Shown: positions 1 to 9,154, counted from the first letter of the stretch. The stretch: 64,000 nucleotides of DNA from Chloroflexota bacterium (GCA_016190825.1 JACPPV010000023.1:62001-126000); one strand, 5' to 3'. Translations and numbers: made by a program. The notes: generated from the letters alone by a model not told the origin.

Positions 1-303
1 AAGTCGGCCATGGCGGTTGTCATGCCGATGTACGTAAGTGACTGGGCATCCCGGAAGGAACCAGTTGCTACGACTGAACCTCAGGCAGAGGCCCCGGCCG
101 ACGCGGGGATTCCGGAACAGACGGATGAGGTAGTGGAAGAGGCAATCGAAGGAGAGGCCCAAACTGAGCCATCCGTTTCCAGCGAAGCTGGGGCAGGTGA
201 GCCGCAGGAAGCCGAACCAGAGCCGGAAATAGCCCCACCGCCTGCGGAAAGCGCAGTCGAGCCGCGGCCAAGGGGAAGACGGCGAAAAGGGCGGCAGGAA
301 TAA
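1..303 (+). CDS. C-terminal part of an acidic hypothetical protein
   Basis: The frame is open from base 1, so the gene probably starts outside the window; the first internal ATG is at base 10. After a short start (SDWASRKEPV) the product is dominated by Glu, Ala and Pro and ends in a strongly basic tail (RPRGRRRKGRQE). No domain is recognised. It lies just before a gene resembling phage hypothetical proteins, so it may belong to the same prophage remnant; that is inference from position only. Low-complexity composition makes any homology call unsafe. Confidence 0.4.
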   Translation, partial: KSAMAVVMPMYVSDWASRKEPVATTEPQAEAPADAGIPEQTDEVVEEAIEGEAQTEPSVSSEAGAGEPQEAEPEPEIAPPPAESAVEPRPRGRRRKGRQE

Positions 304-310
304 CACCTTT

Positions 311-336
311 GGGGGAGCCCCACCCCGGGCTCCCCC
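311..336 (+). terminator. GC-rich stem-loop after the first gene
   Basis: GGGGGAGCCC (311-320) pairs perfectly with GGGCTCCCCC (327-336) around a 6-base loop. It begins just after the stop at 303. There is no clear T-run afterwards, so it may be an imperfect terminator or an RNA-processing hairpin. Confidence 0.4.
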
Positions 337-368
337 TTCCCCTTATTAAGGGGAAAAGGAGTCAAAGA

Positions 369-868
369 ATGGCAGAGACAGAAGAAAAGGAGAACCGAGC
401 CAGGCAAAACGCAAAATGCGCACTCGAAAACATCATCGCCGTGATTAAGCACCTGGAACACCGTCGGGAGTGCGACGGCGAATATTGCAACCTGAGCGAC
501 CAAGAGATTTTCAAAGGCATCAACGTCCTTTATAGGGAAGGCATGAAGGCCACCGAGGAAGAAAAACAAGAATATCATGACGAGGAAAACGCACTGCAGA
601 TGATCCAGGACGATCCTTTGTCCATCGAAGTACGTTCCGGGTGGCATACGCCAGGTGAAGCGGGAGAATCAATGGAGTATTACATCCTGCTCGGCACCGG
701 CGGGCCGGCCCTTCGCATCATCGGCGATCTCGGTGAGCACAATACCCCTGAAAGCGCCCATCTGGAATATCAGGACTGGTTCACGTCCTGGGAGCGTACT
801 ACCTGGAGACCGAAGAAGAACGTCAGGCAGTGCTCACCTATGCGCAGCAATTCTACTATGGCGAGTGA
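369..868 (+). pseudogene. Phage-type hypothetical protein with a frameshift
   Basis: The start is ATG 369, with AAGGAG about 10 bases upstream. The first 140 or so residues are a charged helical part followed by a segment (YILLGTGGPALRIIGDL, then LEYQDWFTSWER) that resembles a family of small phage hypothetical proteins. After about base 795 the original frame turns into unrelated sequence. The frame beginning at 797 reads YYLETEEERQAVLTYAQQFY and stops at 866-868, which is how I would expect this family to end. One base therefore seems to have been lost near 795, either as a mutation or a sequencing error. Family assignment is from memory of similar phage proteins and has no assigned function. 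Confidence 0.5.
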
Positions 869-888
869 GGGAGGGAGACACGCAACAG

Positions 889-1263
889 ATGAATTACCAA
901 GCAACAGGTAACCGCCTGCGTTCAAAACGCTATTCGGTCCAATTCAAGCACTTGTTCACCGCAGCCCAATCTAACTGTTCACCGGCGACACGATGGGTTG
1001 TGCCAAAATGTTCTTTTTCCTCGCCCGATCGAGTCCTTGATTGGGGCTGGACCAAGGTGGAGACGTTTCAGACCACCGACGGGACAAGCCACCGTAGTGA
1101 GATTCTTTCGCCCAGCGAATGGAGTTACTTCCGTTTCATCGAAGAAGCGGTTGACAGCGTAAACCGAAAGTGCTACAAACTTAATCATCTGGCTCGATTG
1201 AAGGCGGTGGTTTTGATGACTGCGGGGCAGGAGTCACGGGTGCGCTTTGACAATCGCGGATAG
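889..1263 (+). CDS. Hypothetical protein, possibly chimeric
   Basis: A 124-codon ORF begins 20 bases after the preceding frameshifted gene. Its first residues (MNYQATGNRLRSKRYSVQFK) look like the start of a small phage protein; the rest does not resemble anything I know. The sequence just before the ATG (gggagggagacacgcaacag) holds a GGAGGG rather far upstream. The ORF could be a remnant fused to unrelated DNA, or not a gene at all. Confidence 0.25.
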   Translation: MNYQATGNRLRSKRYSVQFKHLFTAAQSNCSPATRWVVPKCSFSSPDRVLDWGWTKVETFQTTDGTSHRSEILSPSEWSYFRFIEEAVDSVNRKCYKLNHLARLKAVVLMTAGQESRVRFDNRG

Positions 1264-1353
1264 GCCCCGGAATGACCTGGCATGTCCACCTTTGAGGTTC
1301 GCGGGGCACTGCTGTGCCGTCAGAACCCCAGTCAGGAAGGAGAGGTTCCACCG

Positions 1354-3240
1354 ATGGTCCCAAGGTTGGCTCCGTTCAGGCGATTTGGCCTGCAGACGCG
1401 TATCATGCTCTACGTAACAATAGGGCTGGCCGTCATGTTTGGTGGGTTCACTTACGTTGGGTTTCTTTCACTCAGGCAAGCCACGGAACAGGTGTACCTG
1501 GAACGCCTGAGCGCGGCGTATACAACGGCAGGCGTGCTCCAGAGGGATTTTCTGCATGTAGCTCGAGACATGGATGAGATCTCCGCGGACCTCTTTACGG
1601 GGGATGCTGAACATCTCAAGACAACGGCGCAAGGCTTGTTGAGCCATCTTTCCGGGACAGACCCATTTCCATTCTTTCGGGTTACCGGCATCTGGGTGCT
1701 TTCGGGAGAAGGTGTAATATGGGCCGTAGCCGGCGAACCCGGTGTCAGCTCAAGTGAACAGGTCGGACGGATAGCGTCTTCGGCTTCCAGGCTGGGGAAC
1801 AGCCAGTTCGTGGTGATTCCGGCGGTAGGCGCCACACCGGGCGCAGTCTCATTCGGGACGATAATTGCAGAAGTGGCCGACCCGTTGGATTCAGACGTAA
1901 TGCTCATCGCTGCTCACATCGCTTCCATTAACAGTGTGGCTCCTTACGTGCCTGCTACCTATTGGCGGATTGAGCCGAACACAACAGCCACTGCCGCCGG
2001 AAAGATTGACAGTCAAGCCGCTTACCACGTTGAGGTGGTTGATGCCAACGGATTCACCGTGCTGGGTATCGGGGGAGAAGAGAGTCCCGGGAAAACCAGC
2101 AGTCATTTTCCTGCCATTCGAAGTCTCGTAGAGCGGGGGCAGGCCGGCACCATGCTGCACAAGCCGTCTCCCGCCGACGTTTTCAAACCGCACGTCATGT
2201 CTGTTGTGCCGCTGGGGTCTTCCCCATTCTATGTCATTCAGGAGCAATCAGCCGATGTTGCGCTGGCATTGCCCATAGAACTGCGTTCTCGTGTTCTTCT
2301 CGTGGCGTTGTTTGGCTTTGCGGCGGCGCTTTCGATAGCCTGGATCACCACGAGACAGGTGGTCAAGCCTATTGAGCGACTCACAGCGGCAGCTCAGTAC
2401 ATGTCGATGGGCGATCTTGATAGTCCGATCAAAGTGCCTGCCCAGGACGAAGTGGAGAGACTGGCTGAAAGTCTCGAATCGATGCGGCAGCAGTTGAGGG
2501 ATGCCTACCAGAAAATCAGCCGTGCAAACGAAGAGCTGGAATCGCGGATAAACGAGCGAACAACGCGACTGACTGAGGTTCTCGGCAGGGTCATATCCGC
2601 CCAGGAGGAAGAACGCCGCAGGCTGGCACGGGAACTCCATGACGAAACGGCCCAGACCATCGGCGCATTGTCAATCGCCCTTGATCGTGCCCGTCTTGAC
2701 CTTCAAGGCGCTTCGCCAGATGCCGTCGAGCGGATTCAGGAGGCGCAGAATGCTGTAAGGCGGTTATTGGACGAGATACGCCGCCTCATTCTGGACCTTC
2801 GTCCAATAGCGCTCGAGGACCTCGGCCTTGTACCCGCGATCAGGTGGTACGCGGAATCGCATCTGCAGGAACGGGGTATACAGACGGCGATTGAGACACA
2901 CCAGCTTGCAGCGAGGCTGCCTGAGCATCTGGAGATATCTCTCTTTCGCATCGTTCAGGAAGCCATTAACAACATCGCCCGGCATGCCCGGGCGCAGCAA
3001 GCAAGCATTCGGCTTCTCCTCCAGAATTCGGTGGCCCGTATCGAGGTTACCGACGACGGCCAGGGCTTCAACGTGGAAGACGTGCTCAAGCCCCATCTCT
3101 CGGGCCGGGGGGTTGGGCTTATGGGCATGCAAGAGCGGGCGCGTCTTCTCGGCGGTCGCTTCAACATTCGCTCAGAGCCGGGGAAGGGCACGCACGTCAC
3201 GGTAGAAGTTCCGATTCCAATGGCAGAGGAGAAGCGGTAA
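1354..3240 (+). CDS. Membrane sensor histidine kinase, NarL/LiaS (HisKA_3) type
   Basis: ATG 1354 follows GAAGGAGAG at a normal distance; an earlier in-frame ATG at 1282 lacks such a site. The product of 628 residues has a transmembrane segment at about 16-40, an extracytoplasmic sensor region of about 270 residues, a second transmembrane segment at about 310-330 and a HAMP linker. A coiled coil follows, then a HisKA_3 dimerisation domain with ARELHDETAQTIGAL (phospho-accepting His429) and a HATPase domain with the N box (VQEAINNIARHA), DDGQGF and GVGLMGMQERA. It should autophosphorylate in response to an external signal and pass phosphate to the regulator that starts one base after its stop. 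The sensed signal cannot be read from the sequence. Confidence 0.9.
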   Translation: MVPRLAPFRRFGLQTRIMLYVTIGLAVMFGGFTYVGFLSLRQATEQVYLERLSAAYTTAGVLQRDFLHVARDMDEISADLFTGDAEHLKTTAQGLLSHLSGTDPFPFFRVTGIWVLSGEGVIWAVAGEPGVSSSEQVGRIASSASRLGNSQFVVIPAVGATPGAVSFGTIIAEVADPLDSDVMLIAAHIASINSVAPYVPATYWRIEPNTTATAAGKIDSQAAYHVEVVDANGFTVLGIGGEESPGKTSSHFPAIRSLVERGQAGTMLHKPSPADVFKPHVMSVVPLGSSPFYVIQEQSADVALALPIELRSRVLLVALFGFAAALSIAWITTRQVVKPIERLTAAAQYMSMGDLDSPIKVPAQDEVERLAESLESMRQQLRDAYQKISRANEELESRINERTTRLTEVLGRVISAQEEERRRLARELHDETAQTIGALSIALDRARLDLQGASPDAVERIQEAQNAVRRLLDEIRRLILDLRPIALEDLGLVPAIRWYAESHLQERGIQTAIETHQLAARLPEHLEISLFRIVQEAINNIARHARAQQASIRLLLQNSVARIEVTDDGQGFNVEDVLKPHLSGRGVGLMGMQERARLLGGRFNIRSEPGKGTHVTVEVPIPMAEEKR

Positions 3241-3900
3241 ATGGAAAAGATTCGCATTCTGGTGGCCGATGATCATACTCTTATCCGGCGGGGCATAGTT
3301 GGTCTGCTCAACTCACAGCCGGATATGGAGGTTCTCGAAGAGGCGGGAACGGGGGAAGAGGCGGTTTCGAAGGCACTTGTATGCAAACCGGATGTAGTCC
3401 TGATGGATATCGGCATGCCCGGGATCTATGGCCTTGAGGCTACGCGAGCTATAAAGAAGCAACTCCCCGAAGTGCAGGTGCTGGTCCTCACCATGCATGA
3501 TCGGGAAGACTATCTTTTTCAGGCTCTCAGGGCCGGGGCATCGGGGTATGTTCTGAAAGGCGCCGATATCCAGGATTTGCTGGCGGCTGTGCGGTGTGTT
3601 CACCGAGGAGAGGTGTACCTTTTCCCTATCGTTGCCAAAAAGTTGCTGGCCGACTACCTGCGCCGGGTTGAGAGCGGAGAGGACGCGGCGACTTACGACG
3701 GTTTGACAAATCGGGAGCGAGAAGTATTGCAGCTTATTGCCCAGGGTGAAACTTTACCCCAGGTCGCAGAAACGCTCCATGTAAGCCTCCATACGGCCCA
3801 AACGCACCGGGACAACATCATGACGAAGCTGGGTCTTCACAACCGTATTGAGCTTGTGAAGTACGCAATAAAGAGAGGACTGATCTCGCTGGACACATGA
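3241..3900 (+). CDS. NarL/LuxR-family response regulator
   Basis: The ATG directly follows the kinase stop, so the two genes are co-transcribed and probably translationally coupled. The 219-residue protein has an N-terminal receiver domain with the acidic pair DD (10-11), the phospho-acceptor Asp56 in VVLMDIGMP and the later Thr/Lys region (LTMHDR, GYVLKG). A C-terminal LuxR-type helix-turn-helix (LTNREREVLQLIAQG, then HRDNIMTKLGLHNR) completes it. It is the DNA-binding partner of the upstream kinase. A terminator closes the pair. Target genes are unknown; the cytochrome gene immediately downstream is a candidate. Confidence 0.93.
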   Translation: MEKIRILVADDHTLIRRGIVGLLNSQPDMEVLEEAGTGEEAVSKALVCKPDVVLMDIGMPGIYGLEATRAIKKQLPEVQVLVLTMHDREDYLFQALRAGASGYVLKGADIQDLLAAVRCVHRGEVYLFPIVAKKLLADYLRRVESGEDAATYDGLTNREREVLQLIAQGETLPQVAETLHVSLHTAQTHRDNIMTKLGLHNRIELVKYAIKRGLISLDT

Positions 3901-3932
3901 AATCCGCCGGGCCGATGTATCGCTGCGTTGCC

Positions 3933-3959
3933 GCCCTACTAAGAAATAGGGCGTTTTTT
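3933..3959 (+). terminator. Rho-independent terminator after the two-component pair
   Basis: GCCCTA (3933-3938) pairs with TAGGGC (3947-3952), followed by six T (3954-3959). It sits 33 bases after the regulator stop. Confidence 0.7.
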
Positions 3960-4047
3960 CTGCTTGCTCCTGCAAACGACTGATAGCCTTCTGCGCTCCG
4001 TCAGGATACACTGAGTCCGGGTAAAATCAATGAATAAGAGGTGATCC

Positions 4048-4851
4048 ATGAAAAGAAAATTACTGTTTTCTGGGGCAGCCGTGGTGATTATTGCCGCGGC
4101 CATTCTTGTGCTGGGAGCCTGTGGGCAACCTGCGCCGACGACGCCTACTCCTACGCCCACACCGACTCCCACAACACCCGCTCCGGCCACTGTAGCCCTG
4201 GGAGGGAAGCTGTATGACAACTGGATAAGTGCGGCAAACGTGGCAACTCCCCCGGGGAATTCGCCACTTTGGGCGACTCAAACGACCAATAAAAGGACCG
4301 GCAGGGACACCTGGCGATGCAAGGAGTGCCACGGCTGGGACTATTTAGGTAAGGACGGCGCCTATAGCAAGGGTTCGCATCTCACCAGCTTCACCGGGGT
4401 GCGCAGCGCTGCCACCACCAAGACCATAGCTGAGCTGACCGCCATACTCAAGGGATCAGCCAATTCCAACCACAATTTTTCTACTTACCTTAATGATGCG
4501 CAGATAACCGCCCTGGCTTCTTTCCTTAAAGAAGGAGCAACCATAGATGAAAAACAGTATATTGACTATACCACCAAGAAACCTAAGGTGGCCGATGCCG
4601 CTAAGGGCAAAGGGCTTTACGATAGCCGCTGTGCCGCCTGTCATGGGGCAGATGGCAAGACGCTCAATTTCGGGGATGCCGAAGAGCCTGAGTATGTGGG
4701 AACGTTAGCCCTGGACAATCCCTGGGAGTTCATCCACAAGGTCCGGTTCGGTCAGCCGGGGGCTCCCATGCCTTCTGCCGTCGAGCAGAATTGGAGCATT
4801 CAGGACATACTGGATATTCTGGCTCATACCCAGACCCTTCCTGGGAAATAA
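4048..4851 (+). CDS. Diheme cytochrome c lipoprotein
   Basis: ATG 4048 follows an AGAGGTG site. The N-terminus is a lipoprotein signal (hydrophobic stretch ending in LGAC, predicted lipidated Cys at about 26) and then a Thr/Pro-rich spacer, as in surface-tethered proteins. Two c-type heme motifs are visible: CKECH (Cys91-Cys94-His95) and CAACH (Cys195-Cys198-His199). The second domain resembles cytochrome c class I (GLYDSRCAACHGADG). The 267-residue protein probably carries electrons at the outer face of the membrane. It stands alone between two terminators, so its redox partner is not evident. Confidence 0.88.
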   Translation: MKRKLLFSGAAVVIIAAAILVLGACGQPAPTTPTPTPTPTPTTPAPATVALGGKLYDNWISAANVATPPGNSPLWATQTTNKRTGRDTWRCKECHGWDYLGKDGAYSKGSHLTSFTGVRSAATTKTIAELTAILKGSANSNHNFSTYLNDAQITALASFLKEGATIDEKQYIDYTTKKPKVADAAKGKGLYDSRCAACHGADGKTLNFGDAEEPEYVGTLALDNPWEFIHKVRFGQPGAPMPSAVEQNWSIQDILDILAHTQTLPGK

Positions 4852-4876
4852 TCTGCTGGGCAAAGACTGCTTAGAG

Positions 4877-4920
4877 AGAGATAGCCTGGAGAGATTCAAC
4901 CTCTCCAGGCTATCTCTTTT
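4877..4920 (+). terminator. Strong rho-independent terminator after the cytochrome gene
   Basis: A perfect 17-bp stem (4877-4893 with 4901-4917) and a 7-base loop end in TTTT. It begins 26 bases after the cytochrome stop. Confidence 0.9.
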
Positions 4921-4960
4921 GGACAGATTCCAGCGGGATCACGGCATCCCGACGGGAATT

Positions 4961-5065
4961 TCAATTCACAACTCTGGACAACGCCTCTCGCCCCGCTGCA
5001 AAACGATTTCGCCATATTCCCACACTGTGGTTGGACAGGCCCACTTCTTCAATGTTGATTTCCAT
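4961..5065 (-). pseudogene. Short IS630-like helix-turn-helix remnant
   Basis: On the minus strand ATG 5065 follows a strong GGAGGT site and encodes 34 residues. Part of it, EVGLSNHSVGIWRNRFAAG, resembles the N-terminal helix-turn-helix of IS630-family transposases (pattern S..SV..WR.RF..G). It stops at once, and another frame also stays open, so this is at best a decayed fragment. The rest of the gap from 4921 to 5268 shows no gene. Confidence 0.3.
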
Positions 5066-5268
5066 CAGTCACCTACCTCCTTCATTCATCGTATCAGAAC
5101 AAGACCAAAACGAGCGGTGCGGCGTTTCATACACCAGCAAAATAGTCCCATCGAACGATTGACGCGTCATTTCACGGGCACAATAATAGGGATGACCCTT
5201 TTAGTAATCCGTGTCGGCTAGTCGGGAGTAAGCGGCACAGCCTTCGCGTGGCCAAAAGGAGTACCCAA

Positions 5269-7590
5269 TTGAAAATCAAACCTCGTTTCGCTCTATCCGT
5301 AGCGCTTACCGTTATCATGGGATTGATCTCGGTGATCCAGGCATCTGAGCCGGTTTCGGCGGCACCGGAATTCGAATCAACTGAGATCCCTGAACAAGCC
5401 AGAGGAGCGATCGTCGGAGATGTCCGGGGTGATGGGCAAAACAGGATTGTCATCGGTGGCGCCAGCTCAGGCAATGTGTCCGTCTATTCCTGGCAGGGTG
5501 GCGCCTACGTCAAGGAGTGGGAGGGCGAGGTGCTGGCGGGCGCTGAGATCATCCCGACGGCGATTGGAGATGCAGATAATGATGGCCGGCCTGAGTTCCT
5601 AGCAATTGTCTTTCCGACGCCGAGCTTCTGGCCCAGCAACGGCACAATCTATATGTACAGGTGGAACGGAATCACCTACCAGCAGGTACTCGTCCAGCAG
5701 CTTGCGCCTTCAGCCGGCTACATGCCTGCGGCAATTGCGGACCTGGATGGGGACGGCTCGAACGAGCTAATTATCGATGAGGGTCATTCGCTCAGCGTAT
5801 ATAAGTACTCATCCGCTCTCGGAGTCTTCGAACTGGTGTGGAGAGCGCCTGGAGCGGACCCCATGGGTCTTCTGCAGATTACCGCCGGTGATGTTGATGG
5901 CGATGGCAGGTCGGAAGCTATCGGCGCATTCCCCTGGGCGGAATCAGGGAAGCTAGTGGTCGTTGGCTACAATGGCACCGGCTATGCGGTAGAGGCAACA
6001 ATCACCGATTTCCCGTTGCCGCTGGGTGGGGCTGATGCCGTAGACCTGGATGGCGATGGAGTAGCTGAGATCGTTACCGGGACGTTTAACGTGCTGGCCC
6101 CGAAGTACCCTGTATTCGTCGTTAAATACATCGGGGGTAATTACCTTGTGCAGCAAGTTTATACGTCCGGCACGGGGACTTTCCATGTCCATCACGGAGA
6201 TATTGACGGGGATCGCAGGCCCGAAGCGAGCGTTCTGTTGAACACGAACCGTGCTTTGGTAGTCGAGTACGACGGAGCTTACCAAGCCTATGAAGTACCG
6301 TATGGTGGCTTTTACGCCTCTGTCTTTGGCGATATGGCTGATGTGGACAGCGATGGCTACGCCGAGATAATCGCAGCGTCTTGGGGAGGAGTCCGCATCG
6401 CCGGCGTGGTAGGGACGACCCCGCGAATCTTGAATCTCGGTCCAATCTATTCGCTGACGCCTGACATCAATCCGGTTGGTATTCCACACACGGTTGAGGT
6501 CAACCTCGGTACCCTGCCACCACCGCTTCCCTCGCCGCTGGCCGGGATTCCCATTGTCTTTCAGGTCGAAAGGGGACCCATTGGCAGTATGATCATAATA
6601 ATGTCCGAGACTGTTCTTACCGATGACACGGGGAAGGCGACCTTTACCTACTCAAACCCCGTGGAAGGCGTGGACAGAATCAAGGCCTACATTGATGCCA
6701 ATAGAAACGGACAGATGGATACGGGCGAGCCTCAGTCCACCAATTTCACCATCAAGGCTTGGATCAGCAACTTCGTGACCGGAGGCGGAAATATCCAGGT
6801 GGACAAAAAGGTAGCCTGGACATTTTCCGGGACGGTAGGGGTCCTGCCTGAAGGTGGCTCTGTCGGCAAGATAACGATCATTGACCACGACAACAAGATA
6901 ACCTATACTCTTGACGAATTCATTGTCCTTGTCTTCTCCGATGACCCTCTTCTTACCGATGCCACATCGCCGGAGGCCAGTCACAATACCGCGCGCTTCA
7001 GGGGAAGGGGAACAAGGAGCAGCGATGGCGCCCGAATCGAGATGATGGTATTGATGCAGGACAACGCCGAGCCGGGAGCAGGAGATGACAGGATAGCGGT
7101 GGAAATAGCCAGAGTCAACGGCGCTGTTAACGTCATTCCCTTGATAGGTAGAGTATTTGTCCCTGAGTCTTTTCCTCCGCCTCCACCACCGCCACCACAG
7201 CCGGAATACGTTATCATCAGCGGAGGCAACATCCAGGTACATGACTTGGAGCCGCTGCCTGTTCCCCCGCCCCCGCCTCCACCCCCGATCGTTCCGGCCG
7301 CCCCGTCAGCTCTGGTTGCTGTTGCCGCCGGCGCCACGCGAGTCGATCTCGCCTGGGTGGACAGTTCGAACAACGAGTTCGGGTTTCGCCTCGAGCGGGC
7401 CACCGTCGAAACGTTCTTGGAGGGGCTGTCTGTCTTTACCCTCCCGGCTAACATCACGACCTTCAGTGACACTACGGTAGTTCCCGGGACCCGCTACTTC
7501 TACCGGGTTCTTGCCTTTAATGACGCCGGTGATTCATCCTTCTCGAACGTTGCGTCAGTAATCACGCCCGCTCCCCCGCCTCCGCCTTGA
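5269..7590 (+). CDS. Secreted FG-GAP/VCBS repeat protein with C-terminal fibronectin III domain, 3' truncated
   Basis: TTG 5269 is chosen because AAGGAG (5256-5261) lies at ideal spacing; GTG 5248 would put that site inside the gene. The product (773 residues) has a signal peptide (MKIKPRFALSVALTVIMGLI, then cleavage near VSAAPEF). Seven or so FG-GAP-like repeats follow, with Ca-binding DxDxDG motifs (DLDGDG, DVDGDG, DIDGD, DVDSDG), then an Ig-like region, proline-rich linkers and a fibronectin III domain (PSALVAVAAGATRVDLAWVD). It ends in PAPPPPP just where an oppositely oriented cheB fragment begins, and the stop codon lies in cheB sequence. The true C-terminus is probably missing. It is likely an extracellular adhesion or surface protein. 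Confidence 0.8.
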   Translation: MKIKPRFALSVALTVIMGLISVIQASEPVSAAPEFESTEIPEQARGAIVGDVRGDGQNRIVIGGASSGNVSVYSWQGGAYVKEWEGEVLAGAEIIPTAIGDADNDGRPEFLAIVFPTPSFWPSNGTIYMYRWNGITYQQVLVQQLAPSAGYMPAAIADLDGDGSNELIIDEGHSLSVYKYSSALGVFELVWRAPGADPMGLLQITAGDVDGDGRSEAIGAFPWAESGKLVVVGYNGTGYAVEATITDFPLPLGGADAVDLDGDGVAEIVTGTFNVLAPKYPVFVVKYIGGNYLVQQVYTSGTGTFHVHHGDIDGDRRPEASVLLNTNRALVVEYDGAYQAYEVPYGGFYASVFGDMADVDSDGYAEIIAASWGGVRIAGVVGTTPRILNLGPIYSLTPDINPVGIPHTVEVNLGTLPPPLPSPLAGIPIVFQVERGPIGSMIIIMSETVLTDDTGKATFTYSNPVEGVDRIKAYIDANRNGQMDTGEPQSTNFTIKAWISNFVTGGGNIQVDKKVAWTFSGTVGVLPEGGSVGKITIIDHDNKITYTLDEFIVLVFSDDPLLTDATSPEASHNTARFRGRGTRSSDGARIEMMVLMQDNAEPGAGDDRIAVEIARVNGAVNVIPLIGRVFVPESFPPPPPPPPQPEYVIISGGNIQVHDLEPLPVPPPPPPPPIVPAAPSALVAVAAGATRVDLAWVDSSNNEFGFRLERATVETFLEGLSVFTLPANITTFSDTTVVPGTRYFYRVLAFNDAGDSSFSNVASVITPAPPPPP

Positions 7591-8098
7591 TAGCCCTCAA
7601 GCCGAGCGTGCCGTCAGTGCCTGTGCCGGAGAGTATGATTGCAATGGCGTCGGCGCCCCGCTCTTTAGCCAGGGAGCGCAGGAAGAAGTCTACCGGCAGC
7701 CTCAGCCCCCGAGATTCTTTTATCTCCTCCAAGTATAAAGCGTCGTCCTGTGTCCCCATGTTCTTGTCAGGCGGAATCAGGTAGATAGAGTTTGGCTCCA
7801 CCTTCATACCATCCGCAGCCATGCGCACCGGCATCTTGGTCAGGCGGGACATAATCTCCGGCATGGAGCTGTGCCGGGCAGGGTCGAGGTGCTGCACGAT
7901 GACAAACGCCATACCGCTGTCCGGCGGCATCTTTTTGAAGAACTGTTCGATGGCTTCCAGCCCGCCGGCGGAAGCGCCGATGCCGACGATGGGAAATACC
8001 TTTCCAGGTGAAACCGTTGCCATTTCGGCGGTTGCCGGAGACTTCTCTCTCGCGATATTCTGCCCGTTACGCTTGCTTCTCTTTTTTTCTACAGCCAT
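7562..8098 (-). pseudogene. CheB-type methylesterase domain, C-terminally truncated (CheB/CheR hybrid type)
   Basis: ATG 8098 follows a GGAAG site. After a basic leader the protein shows the CheB methylesterase fold with its catalytic residues: Ser in GIGASAGG, His in VQHLDP and Asp in SGTGTDGTLG. The wording MAFVIVQHLDP and RGLRLPVDFFLRSLA is typical of the long CheB-CheR-PAS-kinase hybrids rather than of standalone CheB. The sequence breaks off after LGLRAIKAE and ends AGERA-stop, where relatives continue with EGG and further domains. The break coincides with the end of the FG-GAP gene at about 7576-7590. No chemotaxis genes are nearby. Confidence 0.75.
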
Positions 8099-8384
8099 GT
8101 GCACTTCCAATGCTCGAGCATGTACAGGAATTCGTTGCTCGGGGTATTTACAAGATATTTTAGCATGGTTTGCAAACATAAACATGACACGGCTGTAAGA
8201 ACAGTGGTCCCCTAGCTGTCCCGACGAGAGAAGTCTCTTGTCGAGGCTAAGCCGAGTCGTGATGGAGACCCCCTCTCCAGACCTTTCCAAGCCCCGGTTC
8301 TCTCTGCCCAGTTTTTTTGTTCTGCACGAACCATCTTTTCGTGCAGCGCGCTGCATCTCACATAAGACACTGTCGTCATTTGTG

Positions 8385-8888
8385 TCAAGGAACGATCTCG
8401 CCGGCCAGGATATCCGTCACTGGCCGTTTGAGCGCTTTGGCGATTGCCACAAGTGTTTCATATCTCGGCGACTGCTCACCGTTCTCAATACGGACCTGCG
8501 TCACTCTTCCGATTCCAGCAGCTACGGCAAGCTCCAGTTGGGTCATACCAGCCGCCTCCCGAATAGCCCGAATACGTTCACCCAGGGATTCCCTGTCCGC
8601 GGCGGCAACGACCTCCACCTTCGATTGGTAGGTAGAATCGCAATAGTGACGCGCGAAGTCCCACGGCAACTCGACAGTCTTCCCATTTGCGCCACGGATA
8701 TTAACCTGGTACGGATTAGGCAGCTCGATGCCTGTCAGCTCTGACAGATTTCCAACTTTGGGAATATCGGAGAAAGGAATTACCCCCTTGCACCCATCGG
8801 CAAAGGTTAGCTCGACGCCATTCTTTGTCGTGACCGCATGAGTCATCATACGCTCGGCATTCTTAACACGCGCTACTAACATGCCCAT
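8385..8888 (-). CDS. DUF2442 protein fused to an XRE helix-turn-helix (antitoxin-like)
   Basis: ATG 8888 follows GGGAGG. The first 75 or so residues look like DUF2442 (VELTFADGCKGVIPFSDI, LPNPYQVNIRG). The C-terminal half is an XRE/Cro helix-turn-helix (LGERIRAIREAAGMTQLELA, then ENGEQSPRYETLVAIAKAL). In bacteria DUF2442 proteins usually sit directly after a DUF4160 gene, as here, and the pair is thought to act as a toxin-antitoxin-like module; the HTH would make this partner the repressor. It is the second gene of the pair, about 30 bases after the first. A palindrome in the promoter (9155-9172) is a likely operator. Confidence 0.8.
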   Translation of the reverse strand: MGMLVARVKNAERMMTHAVTTKNGVELTFADGCKGVIPFSDIPKVGNLSELTGIELPNPYQVNIRGANGKTVELPWDFARHYCDSTYQSKVEVVAAADRESLGERIRAIREAAGMTQLELAVAAGIGRVTQVRIENGEQSPRYETLVAIAKALKRPVTDILAGEIVP

Positions 8889-8917
8889 ATCTACCTCCCA
8901 TGAATCCTGTCCCACTC

Positions 8918-9127
8918 CTACCGAATAGCCACAGCATGCTTTTGATACGCCGCCAGTATACTTCGGTAATCGCCGGGTGGCGGGTTCTCCATAAACCGTC
9001 CGCTATTGAGTTCCAAACGACATACATCCTCGTTGCCGACCCATACATGAACGTGGGGAGGCTCGAAGTCATTTTCCCGTGTGTACACCACAAGACGGAA
9101 CTGACCTTCTTCTGCGACGGTTGGCAT
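8918..9127 (-). CDS. DUF4160 domain protein (toxin-like partner)
   Basis: The start is taken as ATG 9127 (MPTVAEEGQFRLVVYTREND), which matches the usual DUF4160 start; an upstream in-frame start at 9145 adds six residues. The 69-residue product has the family's PPHVHVWVGNED motif. DUF4160 genes are commonly paired with DUF2442 antitoxin-like genes, and that partner lies immediately downstream. The biochemical activity of the family is not established. Expression probably starts at the TTGACA promoter around 9174-9179 (minus strand) and is controlled by the palindrome inside it. Confidence 0.8.
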   Translation of the reverse strand: MPTVAEEGQFRLVVYTRENDFEPPHVHVWVGNEDVCRLELNSGRFMENPPPGDYRSILAAYQKHAVAIR

Positions 9128-9154
9128 AGTCCTCCCTGAAACCACTTAATATCA

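Noticed and set aside
4919-5221. A 100-codon plus-strand ORF between the cytochrome and FG-GAP genes
   Set aside because: It starts inside the terminator, has no ribosome site and no domain-like sequence.
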